Shown piece after piece: positions 1 to 35,034 of a DNA stretch of 60,000 nt. Location of the stretch: assembly GCA_039704465.1 (NCBI GenBank), contig CM077642.1, positions 1 to 60,000 of the forward strand, read 5' to 3'. How positions within the stretch are numbered: position 1 is the stretch's first letter; each line of letters opens with the position of its first letter. The notes under the pieces are model-generated. The model made no database searches. It had not been told where the DNA came from and saw nothing but the letters and a program-made list of their open reading frames with translations. The position numbers and the translations under genes were made by a program. This DNA comes from Plasmodiophora brassicae (taxonomy: Eukaryota > Endomyxa > Phytomyxea > Plasmodiophorida > Plasmodiophoridae).

Positions 1-490
1 CACGTCCAATAGGAACTAAACTGTCAACAGCTTTTAATCCAGTTTGCATTGGCTCAGAAACTGATTTTCTTGGAATAATTCCGGGTGCTTTAACTTCTAC
101 CCGCCGAGTTTCATTACTTTTAATTGCTCCTTTTCCGTCGATAGGGGCACCTAAAGCGTTAATTGCTCGGCCTAAAAGGTCTGTACCTACAGGCACACTA
201 ACAATATTTTTAGTACGTTTTACGGATTCTCCTTCTGAAACAAATTTGTCGTTTCCAAAAATAACAATTCCTGCATTATCATTTTCTAAATTTAGAGCCA
301 TTCCTTTTAAACCGGAACTAAATTCGACCATTTCACCAGCTTTTAAATTTTGTAATCCAAAAACTCGAGCAATTCCGTCTCCTACAGTTAATACTTTTCC
401 TTTTTCAGTGAAGGAATTTTTATTAATTCCTGTTGTTGCTATTTGAATTTCTAATAATTGAGATAATTCGTTTATATGTAGTTTTTGCAT
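1..490 (-). CDS. atp1: ATP synthase F1 alpha subunit, 5' part (truncated by window edge)
   Basis: Encodes the first 163 residues of the mitochondrial F1-ATPase alpha subunit, the regulatory nucleotide-binding partner of beta on the matrix side of complex V. The reverse strand reads [16 protein letters not shown], then the family blocks [51 protein letters not shown] and the stretch leading to [13 protein letters not shown], just before the P-loop, where the window ends. The ATG at 488-490 gives a normal N-terminus. No intron interrupts this part, unlike the cox and cob genes. It is the last gene of the minus-strand array here, about 390 bp after cox3. A mitochondrial atp1 is restricted to some plants and protists, which helps narrow the lineage. 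Confidence 0.95.
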   Translation of the reverse strand, partial: MQKLHINELSQLLEIQIATTGINKNSFTEKGKVLTVGDGIARVFGLQNLKAGEMVEFSSGLKGMALNLENDNAGIVIFGNDKFVSEGESVKRTKNIVSVPVGTDLLGRAINALGAPIDGKGAIKSNETRRVEVKAPGIIPRKSVSEPMQTGLKAVDSLVPIGR

Positions 491-880
491 TTCTGCTATA
501 AGTTTTGTATTAAAATTTAAAGTATTTTTTTGTATAATTTTTTTTAACTAAAACCGCTAATTTGATAAAAAATTGTTAAGAAATTTATTCATAAAATCTA
601 GAAAACTAAAAGAATTTTCCAGTAAAGGAAAAAGTTATTTAATATAAAATTTTTTACATATTAAAAATAATAATATAATTTATATTTTATTTAATTTTTA
701 AGATTTTAAAATTAATGATCCTTTTTTAAAAAATGTAGAATTTTATTAAAAATTGAATATCCCATAAACTTATGGTTTATGGGATAATTTTCTTACCCAT
801 GAAAAATAAGTTTTTAACTTAATCAAAATATTAATATATAATATTTATATATTTTTCATGTAAGTGAACACTAGTCAAGT
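491..880. other. Intergenic spacer between cox3 and atp1
   Basis: AT-rich spacer of 390 bp with no recognisable gene. It contains one clear 9-bp hairpin at 761-783 (arms CCCATAAAC and GTTTATGGG, 5-nt loop), which could be an RNA processing or 3'-end signal for the upstream cox3 transcript. That role is inferred from position only. Confidence 0.5.
761..783. other. Hairpin in cox3-atp1 spacer
   Basis: Perfect 9-bp inverted repeat around a 5-nt loop, the only strong stem in this spacer. It lies about 100 bp downstream of the cox3 stop and 270 bp upstream of the atp1 start. A transcript-processing role is possible. No motif proves it. Confidence 0.4.
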
Positions 881-3800
881 TTAAGCTTTATTTCCCCATA
901 TATATATGGAAATGAATAAAAAAAGTCAAACAACATATAAACTTAAAAATATGCTTTTTTAGATTTTGATTTTTGCGCATATTAATAGTTTTTGAACCAA
1001 ACGTAATAATTTCTTATTATTAGGCTCTTATACAAATTAAATATTTGTCTTTATACTGTATATGTTTAATCGTGTAGTATAAAAAATTGCAGGAGGTAGG
1101 TAATTAAATTTTAATTTTTTTAAAAAAACATATTTAATTTGTTTAGAAGGTGTTCTAATCATTTTTAAATTTCTAAAAAAGAAAAGAATATCAGCATCAA
1201 TAAACATAATTATATAAATATAATTATGTTTTTGCTAAAATTTTTGTTAAGTGTACAGTAATATGTTTTAAACTTTCTAAAAGAAAGTATTTTACATAAG
1301 TTTTATTTTATTCTATTTGTTAAAAATGAATTTTTTTTTTGAAAAACGTATAATTAGAAGTCTTTAAAAGAGATTTTGGCTTAAAAAGTCAATTTCAATA
1401 TAATGTTGAATTTTTGATCTTTTTAAAGCAACTTCTATCTAATTAAGAAAAAGGACCTAACTATAAATTTATAAGCACACACCAACAAAATATATTAATC
1501 GATATGCTTTGAAGCAATAAGCGTTAATTCACACATGGCGTGCAAATTGCTAAACACCATGCGTTTTTTATGAAATACTTTAAATTTAAAAAATTTTTTT
1601 TCATAAATAAGATACTTTTAAAGCGAAGTATCTTGCAATACTAATTTAGTGTATTAGTAAAATAATGCTTTACATTTTTTTTAATTTAAAAATCTGTTTT
1701 TAGATTAGAGTAAATTTTTTGGTTAAAGAAGAAATATATTGGCTATAATATTTTTTCTTTAAAAACTTTGGTGTAAAAAATATATTAAAAACAGTATACT
1801 ATATTTTTATATAAAAGTATTATATATTCAAATGCAAAGAAATATTCGCCCGCCAATATCATGCTGCTGCTTCGAAAGCAAAATGATGATTATCCGTAAA
1901 ATGATGTTTTATTAAACGTATTAAACAAATACCCAAAAAAATACTTCCTATTAAAATTTGAGATTAATTATAAATTATTAATTTTCTCTTAGAACTGTAC
2001 ATATAATTTTATTATATACGGCTCAACATAATAAATTGTTATTGTGCATACAAAATTGATGGAATTAGTATTATGCAATACATTTTTATTATAAATAGTG
2101 TAGTACTTAAGAATTCCTATTATAGGGAAGCGTAGTAAATATTATAAAATTTTTTTGTTATAATACTGTTGTTTACTATTTTCATATTTCATTTTTTTAT
2201 TTAAAAAAAAATGAAAAAGTTTATAATGCATATTTGTTTTTTTAAATGCAAATTTAGATATTTATTATTGTTATAATTTTTAATATCAAAAATGCAATAA
2301 AATTTGTTTGTATTAGAATTTTCATGTCAAAAGAAATATTTACAACTTTAAAAAATATACTAAAATATTTTTATTAAACAAATACAATAAAAACCGTACC
2401 ATGAAATCCGTGAAAACCTGTTGCTAAATAAAAAGTTGAACCATAAATACTATCTGAAATATCAAAATCAGCATTTCAATATTCGAAAATCTGTAAAGTA
2501 GTAAATATAAATGCTAATATTACTGTCAACAGTAAGCTAATTATAGCTTCTTCTCTAAACCTTTTTAAAATAGTATGATGGCACCACGTTACGCTGCATC
2601 CAGATAATAATAAAATTCCAGTGTTTAAAGCAGGCACATATTTAGCGCTTAAAGAAAAAATACCAAGAGGGGGCCATTTAGTGCCAAGTTCAATAATTGG
2701 GGCAAAGCTTGAAGTGCATCAAATAATATTAATTAGTTATTTGTGCTCAAAACCGTATGAACTTATTGTACTAAGTATTACGGCTCCCAGGAAAAAACAA
2801 CGTTTTTAAAATTAATTAATATGCCTGATGCGGTATTCTATATCTTTAATGCGTAATTGTTTTACATTACCGCATTGTACTATTCCTTTTTTTGAGAAAA
2901 AGTTCTGATATATATAATAACGAAGTTGTGGTTTTGATCCAAACTTTGTAATTAAATAATTAAGAAAATAGCAAGAAGATAAAAAATCAAATTGCTTTAA
3001 TTGGAAAACAATAGTTTTACTTAGACCAAAATATATAATAACTTTAATTAACCATTGATTATATTTTTGAATTAAAACGTTTAGTGGTAATTTTAATTGT
3101 ATTGGGGCAAATATATTTCTAAGATCTTCTTTAAGGTTAGAAAAAGTTTTAGAGCATATAGTAATAGTTATATTATTGTAATAATTAAATAAAATTTTTC
3201 TATAAAAGAAATTTTCTTGATTTAGATATCTAGTGCATTGAATTTTTCGATTAAACATATTAGTAAACTTAAAACCTAAATATTCAAAAAACATATTTGG
3301 ATATAATATTTGTATTGAAGTTACGTTTTTATCTACTTGAATAAATTTTTTTTTTAAAAAAATCAATAATCGATAATAAATTATTAAAAAATATGAAAAA
3401 TTAGCAGTAAAATCTACTATTAAAATGTTACCTAAAAATCTATAAATTTGTGTATTTAACTTAAAATATTGTAAAATAAGTGTACTCTGTTGATAATTTT
3501 TATTTAAAAAACAATTAGAACGGTCATTTAATTTTTCGGTTAATTTAAATGTTAACGGTAACAATACAAATGATTCCATATTATTTAACATAACATTTGC
3601 AATTAATGCACCCAAAATTGTATTTCATAATTTTTTAATATGTAATGTATTATGTATTCTTCTTTCAAGAAGATATTTATATAAAAAAGGATAACATCAG
3701 ATAATTATAAGGGAGCGGTATTTGTTACAAATGGGCATATGTTTTGCCATGACAAGATAAGAATTCATATTTAAGTTCTTAAAAATATCTATATTAACAA

Positions 3801-5616
3801 ATTTTTTATAAAAAATAGTTTTATAAAATAACTTTAATTTTATTTTCATATTATGAATATAATATAAATATGGTTTGTTTTGCTGGTCTAATTTAGAAAT
3901 TCAAAAATTATACAATTTTTGTTTAAAATTAAAAAATTTTTTATATTTTAAAATTAATAGTTTTTTATAAAAAATTAAATAATATTTAATTTTTCGAGAA
4001 AACTGTAAATACCGAATTAATGATTTTACTAAAAATGTCTTAGATGAATTAGAGAAAGTTGTAAATTGTTGAATATTTTTCTGCCATAAAATTATAGGCA
4101 ATAATGCTACATAAACAATTTTTTGTAGTATACGATCCTGTATTAAAATGTTCGGTAACACATTATACTTTTTATAAAATTGTAAATACCTGGCAGCACT
4201 TTTATAGTCTAATCAGAAATTAGAAATATTATGTCTTTTAAGAAGACATCAGTTTAATTCTTTCCTTTTTCTTAAAATTTGCTGGAATGTGCAATTAATT
4301 AATTTTCTAATTGAATATAATTCAGTTATAGATTTTTTAGATTTACAAAATTGAGATTTATTGCAATTTGAATTTTTACCACTGCTTTTTACATAACATC
4401 ATTTTGATTTTAATATAGAAAAAGTAAACGTTTTGTTATTTAAATTTGAAATTGTACTTGCTTCTTGACATTGTATATTATATATAATATATCATCGAAT
4501 TGCTGGTGATTCTAAAATCCATTGTTGGAGTAATTTAACTTTGAAGGGAAGAGATGCAGCTGTAACAGCATATAAATAATTAATTCCTTGACTTTGTTGT
4601 TGTAATAGTAATAATACCATATAATTATAAATACTAATTGCAGTATTTATACATTTCATGAGCTCGACAAACGAATGTTGTTTTAACAACCGAATATTTT
4701 CGTTATTTTTATGAGCGTATGCTTTAAGGATCAGATTATTCAATCGAATTAAATCTTTTTTCCAAAATTTAAGCGTATCAAAACTTTTCCTACCAAAAAA
4801 TTTTATAAGTTTTTTTCCATGAAAAATATACATTTTTTTAATTTTCTAAAATATTTTTTTGTATTTTTTTTAAATTGATTAGAAAAAATCTTATTTTTTT
4901 ATTAGATTCTGTCTGAATTAAGAATACAAATGATGTATGTTTACATAACATAAAATTTAATAAAATATATATTTTATTAAATTTTATTTTAATAAATATT
5001 GATTATACTGCAATAAAAGACTATTATTGATTAATTTCTGAAAAATCCACACATAATTCAAAAAAAGACTACTTACGAGAGTAACTTTTAAAACCAATTT
5101 TTATACATTATTTATCAAATACATCACATATACTACATGTATTTTGTTAAAATGCGTACGTGAAATATTTTATAAAATAATAATTATAAAATATCTCTTC
5201 TTACAATTATTTATTAATAACCAATTTATCTATATGCTAGATATGTATCTTGCCGACAAATTCAGAGTATACCCATGGAAAAAGGCTCAAAAAAAAGCAA
5301 AAAAAAATAAAACTTCTGAAAGAATGAAAAGCGCCATTCCAAAACTCAAACCAGTCTGTACTATTTGTGTATGCTGACCTTCGAAAGTTGATTCACGGAT
5401 TACATCTCGCCATCAACATGTAATGCAAAAAATTATTGCGATTAACCCAAAAAGAACAAACATATTACTATATTTATACGAATGCAAATAACTTACAAAT
5501 CCACTTGTAAAAATTCAGGCAGCGCAAGCCGTGAAAATTGGCCATGGGCTAGAATCCACTAAATGAAAACCATGAGTACATGTTAAAATTTTTTTTTTTA
5601 AAGATTTTAATAACAC
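881..5616 (-). CDS. cox3: Cytochrome c oxidase subunit 3, split gene
   Basis: Core inner-membrane subunit of complex IV. Exons 5'->3': 5616?-5275, 2712-2400, 1956-1852, 1491-1483, 936-881. Joined in frame they give about 274 residues, the usual length. Landmarks in order are [103 protein letters not shown] encodes several invariant Trp. Exon phases are consistent across all junctions. No in-frame ATG precedes GFHLVD. The frame opens after a TAA with GTG at 5614-5616, but a domain V hairpin at 5688-5721 suggests a further upstream intron, so the true start is unresolved. Gene preceded by nad9, followed by atp1. Confidence 0.9.
937..1482 (-). mobile_element. Group II intron cox3-i5, ORF-less
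   Basis: Starts GUGUG immediately after the 9-nt exon and ends in AU. Domain V at 994-1027 is a perfect 34-nt hairpin with GAGCC/GGUUC at its base. Its 546 nt hold no ORF. It contains a 13-bp inverted repeat with 4-nt loop at 1202-1231. Confidence 0.85.
1483..1491 (-). CDS. cox3: cox3 microexon, 9 nt
   Basis: Nine bases (ATTTTGTTG on the minus strand) that supply His-Phe-Val and the first base of Asp of the invariant cox3 motif YWHFVDVVW. The exon upstream ends in TGG C and the exon downstream starts AT GTT GTT TGA, so all four residues are restored only if this piece is included. It is flanked by a GGGCG-type intron ending in AT and a GUGUG-type intron, each with its own domain V (1532-1563 and 994-1027). 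Confidence 0.85.
1492..1851 (-). mobile_element. Group II intron cox3-i4, ORF-less, smallest in window
   Basis: Only 360 nt. Starts GGGCG and ends in AU. Domain V at 1532-1563 is of the second class, with a CGC rather than AGC triad at the base of the stem. This class recurs in cox1-i6, cox1-i15 and nad1-i3, which also start GGGCG. Confidence 0.8.
1957..2399 (-). mobile_element. Group II intron cox3-i3, ORF-less
   Basis: Interrupts the Val codon of GFHV|LIGS. It begins GUACG instead of GUGYG, and domain V is at 1992-2024. Phase requires the 3' exon to begin at 1956, leaving an intron end of CAAA, not the usual AY. The boundary is therefore good to a base or two. Confidence 0.75.
2713..5274 (-). 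mobile_element. Group II intron cox3-i2 with maturase ORF
   Basis: Splits cox3 between FFH and SSFAP. Begins GGGUA and ends GCACU. Domain V at 2750-2786 is a 37-nt variant closely resembling that of cox1-i17. Its ORF (2812-4833) occupies domain IV just upstream of domain V. Confidence 0.85.
2812..4833 (-). CDS. Intron-encoded maturase-like protein (cox3-i2 ORF)
   Basis: A single 673-codon frame when TGA is Trp. With standard code it breaks into three pieces. It belongs to the group II intron reverse transcriptase/maturase family, which binds its host intron and helps it fold and splice. The recognisable part is [13 protein letters not shown] near residue 406, equivalent to the family block GGxxSPLLxNIxLxxLD, and [10 protein letters not shown] near 463 where family members have the YADD active site. 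The catalytic aspartates are absent. The first 350 residues are basic, Lys/Asn/Ile-rich and not recognisable. ATG at 4833. Stop (TAA) about 25 nt before domain V, as expected for a domain IV ORF. Probably a splicing-only maturase. Confidence 0.75.
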
Positions 5617-6200
5617 TTAAATCCAAGTTTTATTACAAATTTTTACAACAATTGTTAGTTGACCTAAACTATTATGATCCCTAATTCGAAACTATGCGTG
5701 GTATTTTCTACCACATAGCTTCTTTATTGTAAGTAAAACTCTCCTACTTAATGTACCATTATTACTTACAATAATAAACAAACTTTGCATAGTATTGCTT
5801 AATCCATTCTTTTAATATTGATACAATTTCGCTTAATTTTTCATGTTTTAAAATTTTAAACTTAGGATTTATATTTTATACCAAATAGATTTTTTCTTTA
5901 TTTATACTTATGTTTTACGACATAAATACTATCTCTAATAAATAAATTTAAAAAATTTTTTTTAAAGTAAATCAATAATAATAATTTAAAATTTATCCAT
6001 TTTCAAAATATTAATATTGTAGCAAATACATTAAATTTTGTTAAAACCTAATATATTTACTACAAATAATTAATTCTACTAATTACAGATTATCATTATT
6101 AATTAAAAATATAAAAACTAATATGTAACCTTTTATAGAAATAACAAAATACTAGAAAAATTTTATAAAATTAGCCTACTACATAAAATACTCAATTTAT
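5575..6200 (-). mobile_element. Putative group II intron 5' of cox3 (5' end unresolved)
   Basis: A good domain V hairpin (34 nt, AAGCU base) lies at 5688-5721, upstream of the first recognisable cox3 codons. The 3' junction may be at GUACU|CAU (5575/5574), which matches the ends of several other introns here. The 5' exon was not found. A candidate 5' site is around 6180, just after nad9. It could also be a remnant in the leader. Confidence 0.35.
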
Positions 6201-6224
6201 TTGATAATAGTTTTGAATTAGAAT

Positions 6225-7356
6225 TTATAAAAAATCGAAATCCCGATACTCTTGAGCCATTTCTAAGGATTCAGTTAAAATACGTTTTTGATTTTCATCA
6301 TACCGTACCTCAACATATCCACTTAAAGGAAAATCTTTCCGAAAAGGATGTCCATCGGTAGGATAGGAAATTCTATAAACCCTCCACTAAAACCACGCAT
6401 ACAATTTATATTATAAGTGGCTTTCGTTAAATTTACTTTTTTCAATCAAAAAATTTCTATAAAATTTATAAACAGTATATACTGTTTCCATTTTTTGGAA
6501 AAAAAGTAATTTAAACTTTTATCAAATTATACTCTAAATGATTACTCCAATTCGTACACAATAATTTATATTATCTAGTAAAAACGAATCCATATTTCAA
6601 ATTTAATATTTTTTGTTTTCAATATTTTTATATTAATTTAGTATAAAAAACAGGAAAACTAATAAATACCTTTTTTTGATTAAAAACTTATTATAAACTA
6701 TAGAAACTAGTCTCTGTTTTCCTTTTTAACATAAAAATGTTATTATTTAATCATTATACAGCAAATTCACAAACTATTATTGTATTTATATTTTATTAAA
6801 ACCCATTTTAGCCAATTATCCTTTTATATTAAATAATATTATATATTTTTATTTAACTGTATTTATTAAGAATAAATAGGGAATAATAATTAAATTTTTA
6901 AAAATGGCTAACAAAACCGTAATCTGTTAGAATACGTCGTAAGTCAAAATTATTTATAAAAAAAATACCAAACATATCCCACACTTCCCTTTCAAATCAA
7001 ACTGCTGCTGGATAAATTAATGAGATTGAATTAATTGTTGCTAATAAAGTTAAATTACTTTTTAAAAAAAATCTAGAATTTCGGGATATACTTAAAAAAT
7101 TATATATAATCTCAAAACGTTTTAATTTTGAAAGATAATCTACAGCAATAATATCAATTAAAATTTTATATTGTGTAAGTGTATGATTTTTTAAAAAAAT
7201 AGAAATGGGTTGGATAAATTCGTTTCAAACCCCCATGGCTATAATTTTTCTGTTTACGCATACAGAAATAATTCCACGCAAACAAGACTTTACTATATTT
7301 AAAGTATACTTTTCTATTAATTTATGTAATTGTCCAACTTTCAAAACTTTTTCCAT
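6225..7356 (-). CDS. nad9: NADH dehydrogenase subunit 9, split gene
   Basis: Peripheral-arm subunit of complex I (30-kDa/NuoC family). Exon 1 7356-6913, exon 2 6356-6225, 191 residues joined. Exon 1 contains [18 protein letters not shown], the family signature [12 protein letters not shown] and [10 protein letters not shown]. Exon 2 gives [20 protein letters not shown] and ends DFDFL. ATG at 7354-7356 lies 5 nt after the cox2 stop, so the two genes are surely cotranscribed. Trp codons of the signature are TGA and TGG. Intron falls between GF and DGHP, a very conserved point. Confidence 0.95.
6357..6912 (-). mobile_element. Group II intron nad9-i1, ORF-less
   Basis: 556 nt starting GUUAG. Domain V at 6390-6423 (AAGCCAC/GUGGUUU stem). 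The 3' end reads CUACC before GAT GGA. Confidence 0.8.
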
Positions 7357-7361
7357 CGTTT

Positions 7362-10141
7362 TTAAATTAATTCTCCATTTGAATCTTCAACATATTTGAA
7401 GAAAATTCAAGATACATATTCTTTAAAAGGTACAGCTTCAAGCGCAATTGGCATAAATCCATGATTAATACCACTTAGGTAGATATTATATAAAAATAAT
7501 TACCCCTAATTGAACTTAACAAGCGCTTCTCAACGCATTAAGCTCGATTTCAATCTAAAATCTTAGTGACGAAATTTCACAATATTTTTTATATATTTAT
7601 CTTTTGGGACATTGTATTTATTTTTACAAAAATAATTTAGTCATAATAAACATATAAACAGACTATATCTAAAAAAAAAATATTCTATGTAAAATTTAAA
7701 AAATATATTAAAGAAAGATGTACAGTTTTTAAAAATATTTAGTTATCTAAGATTTTCCAAACTGTATCTTATTCACTTATAATCTTAATATTAAAATAAA
7801 AGCAAAAAGAAATATCTTAATACATTTTTATAATATTAAAATTTTAAATGAAATTTTTATAGCTACATTTATTACTAAAATTAGTATATAATTTATATAT
7901 CACAGTATTCCCAACATCTGTAATTTCAACTGAAAAAACTTACTCAATAAATACAATCTGATATATATTTATTTTTTAGAAAATATTTACGTAAATTTGA
8001 TAAAATTTTAACTGTTGGCTCTAAAGTTTTATAGATTTCCCAAAGCTAGTGCACTATAATATTTTTATATTACACATAGGAAATCGACTTGTTTCTTTTC
8101 TAAACAAAAATTTAATAAATTAACTATACCGCCAACAGATCTCACTACACTGGCCATAATAAACACCAGGACGATCGATAAAAACTAGCACTTGATTTAA
8201 TCTACCAGGACATGCATCGATTTTAATGCCTAACGAAGGTAATGCTCAACTATGTAAAACATCAGTTGACGTTACAATCGCACGGATATTTGTATATATA
8301 GGTAAAATAATTCGTTTATCTACTTCTAATAATCGAAAACTCCCTTCTTGTAAATCATCATCCCCTATAAGGTAACTATCAAATAAGAACGATACATCTG
8401 TTGGTAAATTAACCACTGTATAATCTGAATACTCATAACTTCACTGCCAATAAGTAATTTCACAAGGAATTTTCTTTGGCAAGAACCGTACAAGCGTTTT
8501 GCAACGCATACGGCTCTAGTAAATTTCTACGTAAACGTATAAACACATAAAATAGGAATTATAATTTGCAGACTGTATTATTTTTTTAAATTAATAACTA
8601 CTAACTCTGAAAAAATTTTCAATATAATAATCATATTTTTTTTGAAAAATTTGAAATATACCTTAAGCTCTATACGTATTTGATAAATTCATACTGATTT
8701 ATATGGCAAAAAAAATTCAAATTTTCTGAAAAAACACTGAATTTTAAAAACATATTTTTATAAAAGAATTTTAATAAAAAATTAATATTATTTTCATTAA
8801 ACAAAATAAATACAATTTTGAAGATTATAAACTATAAAGGCATTTATTTAAAATTTTTTCAAAAAACTAATATTAATTTTATATTAAATTTTTTTTTCCT
8901 TCAAAAAATCGAATTCATTTTACTTTGTAAAAAAATATTTTTTTCTAAATATTTTTTCTGCTAAATCAATCCTCCTATTATTATTTTTATCTAAAAATAA
9001 AATACAATTATAAATAATTATTTCTACTTAAAAATAGAATATAACTTACTCTCTGAACTACCATAACCTACTTATGCAGATTTTTTTAGCTATTAACCTT
9101 TTTGTAAATTTTTTAATTATACTAAAAACACGTACGTTATTTTCAAACTAAATAAAATTTCTTTAGTGTCTAATTTACCAGAAATAACAAATTTCTTTTC
9201 ATAAATTTGACCATTTCATCGTAATCTTAAACTTAATTTTTTATAAGACTATAAGTTTAAATTATAAAAAATTATAATATTAAGCTTAAGAAAAACTCAA
9301 CTTCTATCCTAAAATACTTATATCGAATTCAATAAATACCTATGGTTTCAACAAAGTAAAATTAAACTTTGTTTTTAATCTTTTGTACATTATTTTTGTA
9401 CGAAATTATATTCATTTCTTACATAAAGATATACTTATACACCGACCAATCAATACTTTTAATTTTATTATCACCTTCGAACAAAAAACTTGTGTTTAAG
9501 GATTTTAATTTAATAATACAACCAATTTACTTACTACATTTAAACTTTTAATTCTATTATTAAATAACTCAAGCATAAGAATACGTATTAATACGACATT
9601 AACGTAAACCCTTATTCAAAAACTTTGAAACCTTATACATGTATTACGTATTTTCTATAATTTAGAAAATTTAATGAATTTCCCACTCATACCATTGGTG
9701 ACCAATAACCTTTAAAGTTAGAACTGGATCTATAATTTCATCTATTGAATAAAGTATAGCTAAAGAAGAACTCATCACTCCTACTAAAAGTAACGCAGGT
9801 ATTAAAACCCATAAAAACTCTAATATCATAATAACCCGATCTGACATATGTCATTCAGTTGTTCTAGGGCTTGTAACATCATATTGCTTAGCTATACAAA
9901 ATAAAATCCACATAACAATTCCTAAAATTAAAAATGCTATGAAAAATAAATCTTGGTACAGTGTAACAATACCATCCATAATAGGAGATGCAGAATCTTG
10001 AAATTCAACTTGCCAATTTTCAGCAGAATCAGCAAATAACTCATACCGAAAAAGATCCAAAAAAAATATAAATATTAATATAAAATTAAAATTACGAAAA
10101 AACGAACTTTTTAATAAACACATAGAACACATAGATATCAT
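7362..10141 (-). CDS. cox2: Cytochrome c oxidase subunit 2, split gene
   Basis: Subunit of complex IV carrying the CuA centre that receives electrons from cytochrome c. Exons 10141-9689, 8443-8135, 7472-7362; 290 residues. Exon 1 has two membrane segments and ends GHQWY. Exon 2 starts WSYEYSDY and holds [28 protein letters not shown] and GQCSEIC. Exon 3 gives [14 protein letters not shown]. CuA ligands His (VLHSW), Cys-x3-Cys and His are present, split over two exons. I chose the ATG at 10139-10141, 4 nt after the cox1 stop. A TTG seven codons upstream would overlap cox1. Confidence 0.95.
7473..8134 (-). mobile_element. Group II intron cox2-i2, ORF-less
   Basis: Inserted between SEIC and GINHG, inside the CuA ligand loop. 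Domain V 7512-7545 (GAGCUUAA/UUAAGUUC). The 5' end reads UGGCGG and is unusual, so the junction is uncertain by 1-2 nt. Confidence 0.75.
8444..9688 (-). mobile_element. Group II intron cox2-i1, ORF-less
   Basis: Between GHQWY and WSYE. Starts GAGUG. Domain V 8483-8516 is a textbook GAGCCGUAU/GUACGGUUC stem. At 1,245 nt it is larger than most ORF-less introns here but I see no maturase frame; short degenerate frames may be remnants. Confidence 0.8.
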
Positions 10142-10145
10142 ATTT

Positions 10146-34619
<24,474 letters not shown>

Positions 34620-34716
34620 TAATGAAAAATTGCTTGGAATCAAAAACATTAAAAAAAAAATTCAAATAAATAAATAACTATAAACTTATTAACCCAATTC
34701 AAAAATAACATAACGA

Positions 34717-35022
34717 CTACCCACGTAATCCATAAATAAAATCAAAATCAATATTTTGATGTTTTTTATAAAATATAACAAGAATAGCTAATCCAATAGC
34801 AGATTCTGAAGCAGCAACCGTTAAAATCAACAAAGAAAAAACCTGCCCTTTTAAATCATCCATAAAAATAGAAAAAAAAATAAAATTTAAACTTGCCCCC
34901 AATAATAAAATTTCAACTGCCATAATTAATATTATCACATTTTTTCTATTAAGAACTATACCCCATAAACCAATTGCAAACATAAATATTGAAAAAACTA
35001 AACACTGAAATGAAATTAACAT
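34717..35022 (-). CDS. nad4L: NADH dehydrogenase subunit 4L
   Basis: Small membrane-arm subunit of complex I (NuoK family), 101 residues, complete and uninterrupted, one of the few intron-free genes here. Three membrane helices are evident. Signatures are NVIILIMAVEILLLGASLNF, with the conserved membrane Glu, and LLILTVAASESAIGLAILVIFY, with the second Glu. ATG at 35022 lies 12 nt after the nad1 stop and the gene ends 97 nt before cox1, so it sits in the same transcription unit. Confidence 0.97.
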   Translation of the reverse strand: MLISFQCLVFSIFMFAIGLWGIVLNRKNVIILIMAVEILLLGASLNFIFFSIFMDDLKGQVFSLLILTVAASESAIGLAILVIFYKKHQNIDFDFIYGLRG

Positions 35023-35034
35023 GCTTACGTATTT

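Noticed and set aside
246..446. 66-codon plus-strand ORF
   Set aside because: Antisense of atp1, no family resemblance. The same applies to the plus-strand ORFs at 28634, 29388, 46958 and 47147, which mirror maturase or cox1 coding sequence.
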